64,000 bases of DNA, from assembly GCA_024734495.1 (NCBI GenBank), contig JALMQS010000085.1, forward strand, positions 27,031,766 through 27,095,765, in the 5' to 3' direction. The translations under genes and the position numbers were made by a program. This stretch comes from Forficula auricularia. Taxonomy: Eukaryota; Arthropoda; Insecta; Dermaptera; Forficulidae. This document shows positions 21,461 through 32,480 of the stretch, in pieces. The notes under the pieces were generated by a model that saw only the letters and a list, made by a program, of their open reading frames with translations, ran no database searches and was not told the origin of the DNA. The first letter of the stretch is position 1; every line of letters begins with the position of its first letter.

Positions 21461-21653
21461 ATCTATTGGTTTAAGTCTCCATTTTATTTTTAACATCTCC
21501 TGTCATTTGATAACTTTTAACAAATTTAACATAGTTAAAGAGCCATTTACTATCTAAATAATATCTTTCTTTTAAGATTATTTTAATATATATATATAAA
21601 CATAATGGATACTTTTCATATTGTTGACATCTCTATGATTATAAATAATCCCA
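21461..21653 (+). repeat. Tandem-duplicated promoter and truncated leader exon
   Basis: A 193 bp unit starting ATCTATTGGTTTAAGTCTCC and running into a truncated exon 1 (ATG at 21605, MDTFHIVDISMIINNP) is repeated from 21654 onward with about 20 bp of extra sequence. The duplication cuts the first exon copy off before its donor site. Confidence 0.75.
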
Positions 21654-21817
21654 ATCTATTGGATAAAGTCTCCATTTTAGTTTTAACATCTCCTGTCATT
21701 TTATAACTTTTAACAAATTTAACATAGTTAAAGAGCCTTTTACTATCTAAATAATATCTTTCTTTCGAATATTTAAATAAGATTATTTTAATATATATAT
21801 ATATATATATAAACATA

Positions 21818-21887
21818 ATGGATACTTTTCATATTGTTGACATCTCTATGATTATAAATAATCCCAACAATTATCCGATTTACACAG
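21818..21887 (+). CDS. Orphan leader exon of the zinc-finger family
   Basis: 70 nt encoding MDTFHIVDISMIINNPNNYP + IYT plus one G, followed by donor G|GTTTGT. Length, phase (1), the residues NNPN.YPIY and the donor context match exon 1 of gene C (56564-56633), and more loosely that of A and B. I find no matching 138 nt exon 2 on the plus strand before gene A's territory, so this is either the start of a gene with a very long intron, an alternative start for a neighbour, or a relic. Confidence 0.6.
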
Positions 21888-21899
21888 GTTTGTATTGTT

Positions 21900-22360
21900 T
21901 AAATTATCAATAAATATATATTTAATCTTCGACGTCAAAAGCCTTAACAAATTTGTTACATATAAACATAAACATTATAGATATCATAATGAAAAACAGA
22001 GAGATATAATAGGTAATATGGTAAGTGAAAATAAATAGGGTAAACAGCAAATAAATGAATTTTAATAATATTATTCATAATATAGCGTATTTTCTTTTCT
22101 TGCTTTAGTCACTCTATTAGGATGAGAAGCCAAATCCATTACACAAATTCTTAAGAAAAGAGCGTTATAGCAACGTTTATAGATTGGTTTGTTCTCAGCG
22201 TGATGCTGTTCGATATAATTTTAAAATTTAATATATTGTCAGAAGCAACATGCACGATAAAATTGTAGGTATACCAAAGATTTCACTAATTGCACTATAA
22301 TCATGGTCAAATCTAGACATCTCTTCTTTTTCTTCCTGGCGGAAGAAACGTGACCCCAGA
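21900..22360. other. Unassigned sequence downstream of the orphan exon
   Basis: It has a good pyrimidine-rich acceptor-like stretch near 22090-22110 (TTTTCTTTTCTTGCTTTAG), but the sequence after it does not match the family's exon 2. Confidence 0.3.
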
Positions 22361-22367
22361 CTTCCAT

Positions 22368-23052
22368 CTAATAAGACAAGGCTCCTTCAGCTTGTATTCT
22401 GCGAGCTAGTTTTCGCCATCTGGAGCGGTGACGAGCATTTGATGTTGCTTGCTGTAGACTGGTGCCCAGACCAGCTCGTATCTTGTCTGTCCATCTGGCT
22501 GGTGATCTGCCTCGCCTACGAGATCCTTCCACTCTCCCCTGAATGACTATCCTCTCAAGACCAGTGTTAGATCTTGTCAGGTGGCCGAAATATTTAATAA
22601 CCCTCCCGAGCACTATGCAGGAGAGACGTTGTCCCGCATGGACTTCTCGAAGGACGGAGATATTTGTACGATGTGCCGTCCAAGGGACCACAGCTCAAAG
22701 GCATCTATTTTTTTGCGGATGTTTTGCTTTAGGGTCCACGTTTCAGCTGCATATATAACATGATAGGGAAGACCAGAGTAGTGACGATTAACTTTGTTGT
22801 ATTGATGGTTAAGGTGTTGTCCTGCCATATCTTCTTTAATTTTTCCATTGCTGATCTTCCTATTTGTATTCGACGAGTTACCTCGTCATCGCAACCACCT
22901 TTGATCGACACTGTAGACCCCAGATAGGTAAAGTGGTCCACCACATCATAACCCGCGATACACAGGGTCTCCGGACTATTGTTCCGAGTACGATCAATTA
23001 TCATCAATTTTGTTTTGGGTTGCAAAATACATAGATATGCAAGATGCCTCAA
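22368..23052 (-). pseudogene. RTE-type LINE, 3' part of reverse transcriptase ORF (decayed)
   Basis: Three minus-strand frames together cover the C-terminal region of an endonuclease-reverse transcriptase: KTKLMIIDRTRNNSPET, VVDHFTYLGSTVS, the degenerate ETWTLKQNIRKKIDAFELW, then RIVIQGRVEGSRRRGRSPAR and WTDKIRAGLG. This order is typical of RTE-clade C-termini downstream of the polymerase domain. The frame is broken at least twice, and the palm, FADD box and endonuclease are absent (5' truncation). The subfamily differs from the RTE at 31964-34302 and the one at 43677-46090. Confidence 0.85.
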
Positions 23053-23059
23053 CGCCTTA

Positions 23060-23987
23060 AGCTGAACACTCGAGCCTTGCCAGGAACCATCATCATCAAA
23101 GTGAAACGCGTTTAATGTGTCTAAACTCTGCAGGCAGCCTATATAGTTACCAGTAGGACCAGTATGGCAGGCGAGGTTAATAAGATAAAAATGTACTTAC
23201 TCTCGAATACAGATTGAATTCGCCTGCAGGTAGACTGAAGGACCAGCCAATTTTCGAATTGGCAAAATAATGAATGTGCAGATTGTGTTTGAAATATCAC
23301 TTCTTTGAGGATACGATTTAAGCAAATGATGATAAGTAAATGTTTAGCGCTGAACAAGGGAAAAAGTGTAAAAGTGGATAGGAAAAAAGAAACTTATAAA
23401 AAATTAAGAGCTTCAACTCATATAAAAGCGAAACAGTAAGTGAAGAGAGAAAAAAGAAAACACATTTTCAAATGGACAAGAGATGACTCACTCTTTAAAA
23501 GTACATTATCAATGGAACTATGGAACTTATAGAAAACCGCCAAGATCAAATGTGTACAATAAATGGAGGTACGAGACAATATAGTTACTGTGTCAAAACT
23601 ATATGGGCATCCTAGACGATTGGGAATCACTGCAGTGATTCACAATCTTTTCTAGACCATCTCATCGCACAGTGGTTTAGAATCTGAAAAACCCAAATTT
23701 CAATTTTTTCCGATAGTAACAAAATTTTGATATGATATTCTTATTATATTAAACCAACTTTTAGGCTGGGAATTTTAATTGATTCATCACGCAAATTAAA
23801 AATACACGCATTCAAACATCGTAAAGTTCACATCTTTAAAAAAAAAGCAATTTTAATGTTAAAAATTCTTATTTCTGTCTTTGTTCAGAGAAACTTTTTG
23901 AAAATATAACTGTTCTATGATAAAGTAAAGAAAATTTTTTTTAGAAACTTTTTAAAATATAAAATACTAGGTAGGTTTCACATATAG
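23060..23987. other. Unassigned sequence
   Basis: Less AT-extreme than its surroundings. Short minus-strand frames at 23139-23357 and 23418-23630 have no recognisable domains. No repeat copy was noticed in the window. Confidence 0.3.
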
Positions 23988-24884
23988 TGTAGTCAAAATA
24001 GACAACTTTTAACTTTTAAGGAGTTCGATGTTATATTAAAATATATTGAAATATCAAAATAGACATTCAACATAGCCAAAATTCCCACAGACCTTTGAAT
24101 AGGAATTTTAAATGAAATGTGAAAAGTCCCCATCAATCCGACATGTGCTAAAAATTTTATTTTATGGTCAAACAGTTTTTCCTTCATAAAATGAAAACCA
24201 CTCTTCTTAAAAACTTGATTCCTGTCTCATTCTCTAGTAAATTTTGTTTACTTGAACGTTTACTTGGACCACTTTTTGTTAAAACTCTTAGATTTATAGA
24301 TATCCAGCATTTTCCATGACAGGAAATGATTCATTTTTTCAAAAAATCGCAGTTTTTCCTTCATAAAATGAAAATCCCTCATCCTAGAAACTTGATTCCT
24401 GTCCCATTCTCTAGGAAATTTTATTGTTTTGAACGTTTACTTGGGCCACTTTTTTGATAAAATTCTTAGATCTATAGATATCCATCATTTTCCATGACAC
24501 TTTTGAGGATTTGGATCAAGTCAGTCCTTCTGTCATGGAAAATGCTGGATATCTATAAATCTAAGAGTTTTAACAAAAAGTGGCCATAACATGCGAACGA
24601 TAATTTGTAGCAGAAAAAGTGTAAGGACCTTTTTTGTCGAAAATCGCATGCTTTATAAATTTGATAATAACTATTTTACAATATAACTAACTGTTTAAGA
24701 GATATTCGCGAAAAACTGATTTTTATGACCTTTGACCCTGAATAAAATTTGTAGCACATTATGGATCGATGGGGACTTTTCACATTTCATTTAAAGTGAC
24801 TATTCAAAGGTCTGTGGGAATTTTTAACACTGTGTGAATTTTGGCTATGTTTTGACTTTTTTATATCTATTTTGACTGGACTAA
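23988..24884. mobile_element. Foldback element with long imperfect inverted ends
   Basis: The left end TAGTGTAGTCAAAATAGAC and the right end GTCCAGTCAAAATAGATA (reverse complement) are similar. The inner sequence is also inverted over more than 100 bp (CAAAGGTCTGTGGGAATTTT and partner). The centre carries F-family hairpin blocks (GATATCCAGCATTTTCCATG). Confidence 0.6.
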
Positions 24885-24927
24885 TAAATCTTTTATCTCA
24901 GATGCTTGTTTAGCACGACTCTAAATA

Positions 24928-26510
24928 CACTGCGCGTCAAAAAAAAAGGCAACAAACAAATTTCTTCAAAAAAAGACAAACAAAATATATTTTAAATACA
25001 ATTCAATCGATTAAACTTTTAATAAGATTTATTTTAAACATTTCTAAATAATATTAACATTTATTTAAATCATTTTAATAAAATAACTTATTTAAAATTA
25101 AAAAAAAATCAAATAATGTGATATTTATCATATTGCTTTGAATTCTGATATCTCGATTTTAATCATTTAAAACCTTTTTCTTTCCAATAAAAACAAAAAC
25201 AAAAGTTTTCTCGCACCTTAATAATGCGTATTGCCTCCTCGAATACTAACAACTTCTTCAATCCTTGCTGGCATCCCCTCAATTAGAGCTTTAATGTCCT
25301 CCTGAGGAATTTTTTCCCATTCTTCAATAAGGACACTTTTAAGTTCTCCCAGTGAGTTAAAATCCCTTTTTCTGGCATGTTTCCCAAGCATATCCCAAAC
25401 TTGTTCTATCGGGTTTAGGTCTGGGCTTCGTGCTGGCCATTTCATACATGCAATACCAAACTCATCTAGGAAATTTGACACACTCCGAGCAGCATGAGTC
25501 TTGCATGAGAAGAAAATTTTCACCAATATAAGGAGAAAAAGGGAAAATATGTTGTTGTATAACTTCCTCGATATAGCGATGTGCCTTAAGAGACCCATTC
25601 TCGATAAAAACGAGCTCTGTGCGAGCGTTGGTATTGATGCCGCTCCACACCATCACAGATCCACCACAATATGCTGTTCTTCACGAGAATGTACATGGTG
25701 CATATCGCTCCCCTGGTCTTCTCCATACTCTTTCACGTGCGTCAGATGATCTTAAGGTAAATCGTGACTCATCGGTGAAGAGAACATTAGCCCAATTGTT
25801 CCCATGCCAATCTTTATGTTCTTTGGCAAAGTGAAGGATAAAATTGGACCTGTAGCAGGTCTTCTAGAAACAAGGTTTGCCTCTTTAAGTCTTCTTCTAA
25901 CTGTGCTGACGCTTACATTGACTTGCCGAGCTTCTTGAAGGCGATTTCTCGCCTGTACCGCTGTTGTGAATCTGTCCCGAAGGACTTGAAGAGACATAAA
26001 GCGGTCATCTGTTCTCGATGTACATCTTGGACGTCCTGACCCAGGTTGCCTCTGATAAGTATTGTGTTCTCTAAACTGCTTTACAACTTTAAAAACGGTT
26101 TTTGGTGTTGTATCAAGAACATCAGCTACGTATCTGTAAGTGCGACCATCCTGGATTAGAGCAACTGCTTTCGCACAATTTGTATCGCTAAGCGGCGTGA
26201 TTTTTATGTGTCTGCTCGAAAAGACTCACATAAAGACTAAATAATAAACTTATTGAAAAAGAAAAAGGTTTTAAATGATTAAAATCGAGATATCAGAATT
26301 CAAAGCAATATGATAAATATCACATTATTTGATTTTTCTAATTTTAAATAAGTTATTTTATTAAAATGATTTAAATAAATGTTAATATTATTTAGAAATG
26401 TTTAAAATAAATCTTATTAAAGGTTTAATCGATTAAATTGTATTTAAAATATATTTTATTTGTCCTTTTTTGAAAAAATTTGTTTGTTTCCCTTTTTTTG
26501 ACGGGCAGTG
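24928..26510 (-). mobile_element. Tc1-like transposon with 255 bp terminal inverted repeats
   Basis: Termini CACTGC(G/C)CGTCAAAAAAA are flanked by TA at 24926-24927 and 26511-26512. The inverted repeats run about 24928-25182 and 26258-26510 and are nearly identical, far longer than the roughly 30-100 bp of many Tc1 elements. The transposase gene inside (minus strand) is broken. Length of 1.58 kb is normal for Tc1. Confidence 0.9.
25218..26210 (-). pseudogene. Tc1-like transposase (DD34E type), frameshifted
   Basis: Reading the minus strand from about 26205: a helix-turn-helix region (LIQDGRTYRYVADVLDTTPK, VFKVVKQF), the linker GSGRPRCTSRTDDRF, and a second DNA-binding part (VSVSTVRRRLKEANL) end in a frameshift near 25860. 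The first catalytic Asp is in TDESRF near 25770. The second motif, LLMQD, is at about 25505. The last catalytic Glu is in the box RSPDLNPIEQVWDMLGKHAR near 25400, followed by a normal C-terminus ending GGNTHY. The three open pieces are in different frames and the start region lacks a clean ATG, so the protein is dead while the inverted repeats remain intact. The element could only move if a sister copy supplied the enzyme. Confidence 0.9.
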
Positions 26511-26512
26511 TA

Positions 26513-26677
26513 TATTTCGGGGTATAAGCCCACCTTCAAGAGTTCACAAATTTTCTAAAAAAAATTGCTTTACTTTATTTAAAATGTTTCACGTAGAACC
26601 CACACCATTCTCCATTAACAAAACTGTTCTTTGACTTTATAATCAAAGTCCTATCTTAATAGTATCATTTAGTGCTA
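26513..26677. other. Short spacer between Tc1 and TTAA elements
   Basis: No feature seen. Confidence 0.3.
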
Positions 26678-26681
26678 TTAA

Positions 26682-27388
26682 GGTAGTTATTCCGCCAAAT
26701 GCGTTTTCTTAGGATTTTTTTGAAATTTAGCCAGATTATTATTTAAATACTTCTGCATCGATTGGTGGCAAAACGAAATTTATGAACAATACGGTTCCGG
26801 AGATATTAAATTTCAAAAATCGAGTTTTTTAGGCTCTTTAACATTGCACTATATGGGATATCGGAAAATTTACATACATGTTTAATTATAATTAAGAAAC
26901 CCTTAGCATTTTTATAAAAAACTAAACCAACATTAAACAATAACCAATACATATTTTAAGACAGTTTTGATTCATAGTTACAACACAGTTTCTGAGATAA
27001 TAAGGAATAAATAATGAAAAATGTATAAAAAAAATTTAGACTAAAAAACAATTTGGCAACAGCGCATTTATTTAACCAGCGAAAGATGCATGCGCTATAT
27101 TTTTTCAAAATCATAATTTTCATAAGGGGTAACGTAGGCGGTGATTACATTTGTTAAAAAATAACAAAACGATTTTTATAGAAATTTAAAATGAATTTTA
27201 TCTGTTATTTTAATATAAAAATATTCAATCTCTTACAATGGTGCCAAATTTGTCAAACGAGCACGGGATTGGCTAGAATTGGTAGATAAACAGCAAAAAG
27301 TTTTGGGCTTATGAACTATGAATCCTTATCGTCTGTTCTTTATTCTCTAGCATTAACTTTTTGCTAGTATTGTCGCGAAACAACTACC
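26682..27388 (-). mobile_element. TTAA-flanked TIR element, copy 3 (inverted, different core)
   Basis: The termini GGTAGTTATTCCGCC...CGCGAAACAACTACC are flanked by TTAA (26678-26681 and 27389-27392). The outer 250-300 bp at each side match copies 1 and 2 on the opposite strand. The region that holds the 56-codon ORF there is replaced by unrelated AT-rich sequence, joined exactly at GTTAAATAAATGCG. Confidence 0.75.
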
Positions 27389-27392
27389 TTAA

Positions 27393-27582
27393 AGTTATTA
27401 GCAAGTTATTTCTAGTTTGCTCAGGGCCCTATCTTCAATTATATGCATTTTTCTTATATATAAGGTAATTAATCGAAGTTTCATTACGGAAGAGAACAGA
27501 AGACAGAATATTGTCAAGATATTATTGTTCCTTAATGATTTTTAAATATAAGGAAAGTTTATTTTCCTTCCCGAACTATCCC
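27393..27582. other. Short spacer
   Basis: No feature seen. Confidence 0.3.
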
Positions 27583-28655
27583 CTAAAGGAGAAAGAGCCT
27601 TTAAAAAAAAAAAAGTTGCGAGTCTTGGGTAAATAAAATAATTTCTCAGAGCTTTGAAATTTTAGTGTCTATTTATGAGACTTTAAATATCGGGGTTTCC
27701 AGTTATAGAATAGGAGTTTGAGATGACAAGCTGCACAAATTTTTTTTGTCAGTCGATTCAGCATGACTTTAACCTCCTGTGGTTAAATTTTCACCTCATT
27801 TGGTCAACTATTGAAGGAGCTAGAGGTTTCGATTAAGTATTTCAGATTTAAAACCAATGTGCATCGCCCCCTTTAGAACAGAACAAAAATTTAAACGCCC
27901 CCCCCCCCCCCCTAGTCCATAATTGTTAATTTTATATGAAATATTAGAATATTGTGGTATATTATCTGTTATTATCTATTAAAAATCATAAAGCAGAAAT
28001 TAATAAAATGTACAATAAAATAACACATACCAAGCAGATCAAAAAGTGTGGAATAATCCTAAGAAATGGGGCTAGTATGCACAAATGTGAACCATTCTTC
28101 ATTAGATGGCTGTCAACATTTCAGCCATTCATGTTTTCGCATTTACAAGTTACAGCAGTGAGAAGCAACCAACCTCCGTGTTTTTTTAAAGATGAAAAAA
28201 TCGGAGTTTCGTGTTCTGATTAAACACTATTATTTACGCACGAAAACAATAATCGAGACCAAAGCCAAGCTAGATAAGTATTATCCGGACTCTGCACTGT
28301 CGATGAAGATGATTCAAAAGTGGTTTTTTGACTTTCGTTGAGACCGAACAAGCACAAGTGAAGCTGAACAATCTGGACGCCCAAAAGAACTCTGACACTA
28401 GAGAACCCCGAAAAAATCCATGATATTATGTTGAACGACCCCAAAGTGAAATTGAGGGAGCTAGCTGAGACCACAAAGATGACGTATGGCAGTGTGTTCA
28501 ATATCATATATGATATTTTGGGTATGAAAAAGCTCTGCTCACAGTAGGCCAAAAACGAATTCGTGTTACGACTTCCCAGCAGAATTTGGCAATGTTTATG
28601 CGAAATTCAAAGAAGTTTTTGCGCCGATTCATAATCAACAAAGCTCCTGCTGCCC
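27583..28655 (+). repeat. Inverted-duplication arm 1 (contains mariner relic)
   Basis: This arm of about 1.07 kb is matched in inverted orientation by about 35005-36096. The pair flanks 6.3 kb containing gene A's exons 2 and 3 and the RTE. Both arms include the same truncated mariner and a C homopolymer (G on the other side). Confidence 0.8.
28203..28655 (+). pseudogene. Mariner transposase fragment, copy 1
   Basis: Recognisable N-terminal mariner transposase: FRVLIKHYYLRTKTIIETKA, the segment MKMIQKWFFDF, an EAEQSGRPKEL linker, then KLRELAETTKMTYGSVFNII and MKKLCSQ. The frame is broken by an in-frame TGA after the DFR codons, a frameshift after GRPKEL, and a small deletion where the conserved WVPRLLT block should follow LCSQ. 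It ends at FLRRF before any of the catalytic Asp residues. The inverted copy (35012-35460) stops at the same point, so the truncation predates the duplication. Confidence 0.85.
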
Positions 28656-28682
28656 CCTCAAACAAATATACATATATATATA

Positions 28683-29935
28683 CTAGCTGCAAGGCCCGCC
28701 TTCAGCGGCCCTCTTGATAGCCAGAGAGAACGCCCCCTGCCTCCCCCATTCGCGGATCCAGGGGCGATGGGGGGGGCGATGGGGGCGACGACGGCCCCCA
28801 AAGCATTGGAGATCAACATTTTTTATATGTTTATTTAATTATTTTTTTATAACATTAAATTTTAAAATTGAAGAAAATAAAATTGTATGTCTGACCCCCC
28901 CCCCACGCTTGGACAATTCGATCGCGGCACACCTCCGAGATCAAAAGTAGATCTTATATACCGGCGACCGCCCCCCCTCCAAATCAGAGGTCTGGATCCG
29001 CGCCTGCTCCCCCCAAACCCACCCAGCACCCCCACCCCCGCCTCCACACCATCACACGAACAATCCATTCCGCACCTCCCCCTCACACTCCCACCCCTAA
29101 ACCTCTCCAGCACCCTCCGCCCCCACACTACCACCCGCACCCCACCCACCTCGGACCCCTCACCGCATCCACCCAGGACTCCACCCCGTGCCTTTCAACC
29201 CTGCGGACCACACCCCCGCCTAGCCCCCTGGACCCCACCACCGCTATGCCCCCTTGGCTCCACCCCCATTCCACCCCCGCACCCAGTTTTTGCATTTCTT
29301 TTTTAGTCTTCTAGTGACCCACAGATTATGTATACAAAATTTGGTTGAGTTTGGCTCAAGAGAAAGAATTTTCATTTTTTGACCCTCCCCCCCATTTTGG
29401 GTGGTTAGTTTTTGCATTTCTAGCTCTCTAGAGGCCCAGAGAGTATGTATAGAAAATTTGGTTGAGTTTGCCCCAAGGGCAAGAATTTACATTTTTTCAC
29501 CCCCCCCCCCCCTTTTGGGGAAATTTTTTTAAACAAAAGTTATCAGAAATCACATCCCCTACAACTTTGTTATCATAAAATTTGACGTAGGGTTAATTGT
29601 TTAGGAGTTATTTGATAATTTTCATTCGTGCCCCCCCCCAAACCCCTTCTGGGGTCAAAATATCAAAACATTATATATTGCTAAAAACGTAAGTTAGAAG
29701 ACATCTAATGTAAATATGAAATTTCATAATAATTCCTTCAGCCGTTTTTACGTGAATCGTGAGCAATTTTTCGGAAACCACTGAAACAGGCATGCAGACA
29801 GACAAACAGACAGACAGGAATTTTGTTGAGGGTGTTTTCGTTCATAATTTTGCTTGAAACGTGTGCAACCAAAATTTGGCGTGATTTGGAGCAATGTACA
29901 GACAAAACCTTAATTTTATATATTATATAGGTATA
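28683..29935 (+). repeat. GC-rich-core dispersed repeat, copy 1
   Basis: Starts ACTAGCTGCAAGGCCCGCC and ends near a TTTATATAT stretch. A related inverted copy is at 41345-42340. The middle (about 28970-29290) is CCCC-rich, followed by two poly-C tandem units. The 139-codon Pro-rich ORF at 28887-29306 and its antisense partner at 28862-29149 are composition artefacts. Confidence 0.65.
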
Positions 29936-30309
29936 TAAACAATTTTTGCTTGTTTAATAAGAGTAGAAAAAACATATATGTACTTCTCGTATTCTAATAA
30001 CTTTAAAAAGAGTCAATTGTTCTACCTTTATACTCAGTCTTGTGTAAATTCCCGAAGATGGGAGAATTTGCAGAAATATTTTGAGTTGTTTAAACTTAAG
30101 TTTTATTTTTTTTTAGTGTTAAACACTACAAAAAACTTTTTAACATTATTTGTGTATTCATTTATTGACATTAATAAGATACATTCATTCATTTTTTCCC
30201 CTATAAATTCAGAAACGATTATATTTTTAACAAATAAACATTTTAATTTTATACTTAGATAAGTATCTAAATATAAACATAATGTACATTGGAGAGAAAA
30301 ATAAAAGTA
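29936..30309. other. AT-rich sequence 3' of gene A
   Basis: Contains an AT-rich frame at 29978-30262 (94 codons) with no recognisable features. Confidence 0.35.
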
Positions 30310-30315
30310 TTTATT
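30310..30315 (-). terminator. Polyadenylation signal of gene A
   Basis: AATAAA on the minus strand, about 126 bp after the stop codon of zinc-finger gene A. Confidence 0.45.
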
Positions 30316-30440
30316 GGTTGAACTAATATATCACAAATGATAAATCTATTCAGTATCAAATGAATACACTCGTTGGGAAAATGAATGAATTGAAGTTAGA
30401 TTTAACTTATTTGATAATCTCAAATGAATCTGAGAAATCT

Positions 30441-31123
30441 TCAAGGGTTTCTAAAATGCATTTTTAAGTGACTTTTAAGATTAGATCTTTGTGTGAAGTC
30501 ATTTGAGCAGTGGGCACACTTATAGGGCCTCTCGCCCGAATGGACCAATAAATGTAAATCAAGAGTGTTCTTTCGTCCAAATTTCTTCGGACATTGACTA
30601 CATTTATAAGGTCTATCTCCAGTATGCATCCTTAAATGCCTTATGAGACAGGATTTATTTGTGAAGCGACTTTTACAATGATCGCAGCCAAAGGGCCTTT
30701 CTCCAGAATGGATGAGTAAATGGGTATTAAGACTTTTTTTTTCAGTAAATCTCAACAGACACTTAGTACATTTATAAGGTTTCTCCCCTGTATGTGTTCT
30801 TAAATGCCTTGTGAGATTAGATTTTTGTGAAAAACGTTTGTTACATTGATCACAACCAAAAGGCCTTTCCCCTGAATGGACTAGTAAATGGCTATCAAGA
30901 TTGAACTTGAGAGGAAATCTCATCTGACATACAGTACATTTATAAGGTTTCTCCCCTGTATGTATACTTAAATGCCTTGTGAGATGAGATTTTTGTGAGA
31001 AACCTTTGTCACATTGATCACAACCAAAAGGCTTTTCATCGGAATGTATCAGCAAATGTTTATTAAGAGCTTCTTTTGATCTGAATCTCTTTGGACATTG
31101 TCTACAATCGAAGAATTTCTGAC
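30441..31123 (-). CDS. Zinc-finger gene A, exon 3 (eight C2H2 fingers)
   Basis: Terminal exon of a predicted 292 aa nuclear DNA-binding protein (exons 39615-39558, 31331-31194, 31123-30441; total 879 nt, in frame). It starts after TTCATTCAG, phase 1, giving GQKFFDCRQC. Eight consecutive C2H2 fingers follow, with linkers of the HTGEKPY/HSGERPF type. They alternate between a KSxLTRHLRTH-like finger and a LDxHLLVH-like finger, so the array seems built from a two-finger unit. Inferred helix contact residues (-1, 2, 3, 6) in order: SEAK, QSHR, LFNS, QSNR, EKST, NSCR, RNTL, QSNS. Adjacent fingers suggest sequence-specific DNA binding and probably a repressor or regulator, but there is no KRAB, ZAD or BTB domain and the target is unknown. 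All fingers keep their Cys and His ligands. Confidence 0.88.
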
Positions 31124-31193
31124 CTGAATGAATTAGAAAATGTTAAAGTATTTTTCAGAATGGATTTCAGTGGATATGAAGGGTTAAATTTAC

Positions 31194-31331
31194 CTTTTTT
31201 TGATATATTAATATTCAATTTATCTTTTAATAAAGTGGATATTTTCATTTTAATACATTTCTTATGATGCTTTTCTAAGAATTCTTCGCTAATGAACATC
31301 ATTTTACAATGGCAGCAAGGATGAAGTGGCC
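31194..31331 (-). CDS. Zinc-finger gene A, exon 2 (C2HC finger)
   Basis: 138 nt bounded by TTATTTCAG and AAG|GTAAAT, phase 1 on both sides. It encodes GPLHPCCHCKMMFISEEFLE + KHHKKC and a basic tail ending NINISKK. The spacing Cys-x2-Cys-x12-His-x3-Cys defines a single C2HC-type finger that is separate from the main array. The exon has exactly the same length as in genes B (47079-47216) and C (62810-62947), and the core FI(S/N)EEFLE(K/M)H is conserved. It may serve as a protein-contact module. Because the reading frame stays open into the intron, a continuous ORF spans 31102-31302, but homology shows the splice sites. Confidence 0.8.
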
Positions 31332-31771
31332 CTGAAATAAAAAAAACATATTACTTAGAATAATAAACCTAGCCTTATAATCTAGAACATCAATCTAAAA
31401 TTTATAATTTAATGAGAAAAACTAATTTCTCATGAATGTGACAAAACATTTTCTAGTGATTTATTAAAATCAGGGCCGGATTTATAGACTTGATAAGGCC
31501 CTAAGTTATTTGAGATATGGGGCCCTTTATAAGTCCAGATATTATATGTCAATGTCAAATATGGAGGGTTAAACTGAAATACTTAAGAAGTAGAGAGATA
31601 GTGAAATAATAAATCTTTAACTTAACATCATTTTTATTCATAACAAACTTAAAAAATGCAAATTCTGGTAAAAAGAAACAAACGTTCTTTTAAAAGGCAC
31701 AATTTTTAAAGGCTTATTATTATTATTACGAGCTTTTCGTGCGTGCCTTCGGCACGCCCTCGAAGCTCGGC
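31332..31771. other. Start of gene A intron 1
   Basis: Holds a hAT-like fragment near 31471-31545 (CAGGGCCGGATTTAT, AAGGCCCTAAG) and a short inverted CTTCGGCACGCCCTCGAAG patch near 31746. No further exon. Confidence 0.4.
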
Positions 31772-31963
31772 CCTCCGGGCTGGTGCCCTGGCGGGCAGCG
31801 TCTCGGTCCAAAAATTTTATTCCTCTTAAAAAACCACACTCCAAATGTATACCCGTAAACTACCGAAAATACATCGTCTCTTAAAAGTTTCGCATCTTTA
31901 ATTTTTGAGTGCCGAGGGGGGGGAGGAACAATTATCAATATATTTAATGTTTCTTAATTTAAA

Positions 31964-32480
31964 TATGATTTTGAGGTTTGAGGTGGTGAATAACTTCACG
32001 TTCTATACAGATCATCGATTGATAAAAATTGAAGTTCCCATAAACATAATTATCAAAAGACCAAATCCAGATTGGAATAAAAATACTATATTTAATTTTC
32101 AAAATATACAAACCGATATGATTACAAAGTTCGAATGCGATATTAAAGAAATTGACCTCACTGAAAATAAAGAAATTCAAACCCAATACGACAATTTTGA
32201 AAAAAATTTATTCATGCTGCAATCAGATTCATTAATTAAATGTAAATCTATACCAAGACTGACCGAACACACTAAAAATTTAATAAAGGAAAGGAATAAG
32301 TTAAAAACAGAGAGAAATTGTATAAAAAATAGAATTGAGCACAATATATTATGTAAACTAGTTAAATACCATATAAAAAAAGATCTAAAAGATTATATTG
32401 ATAATATAATAAAATTATTAATAGAACCACACACTTCAATTAAAAAATTAAAAAGAATATTTCCTCTGATAAATCAATGA
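31964..32480 (+). CDS. RTE polyprotein, endonuclease end and linker (truncated)
   Basis: Begins within the AP-like endonuclease: the segment EVVNNFTFYTDHRLIKIEV contains the TDHRL form of the SDHRL motif that carries the catalytic His. It continues through a Lys-rich linker (LTEHTKNLIKERNKLKTER) homologous to 43677-44063. It ends at TGA 32478-32480, overlapping the next ORF's ATG by four bases in another frame. Related elements encode one continuous protein, so a single-base frameshift near 32470 is the likely cause of the split. The upstream ATG at 31905 lies in the host repeat. Confidence 0.85.

Noticed and set aside
28862..29306. Long Pro-rich and Gly-rich ORFs on both strands
   Set aside because: They lie in a CCCC-rich repeat core, are open on both strands, and the related repeat at 41950-42343 gives different frames. 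Composition artefact.
31102..31302. Stand-alone 66-codon gene
   Set aside because: It is exon 2 of zinc-finger gene A read through its donor into intron 2; paralogs show the splice sites.
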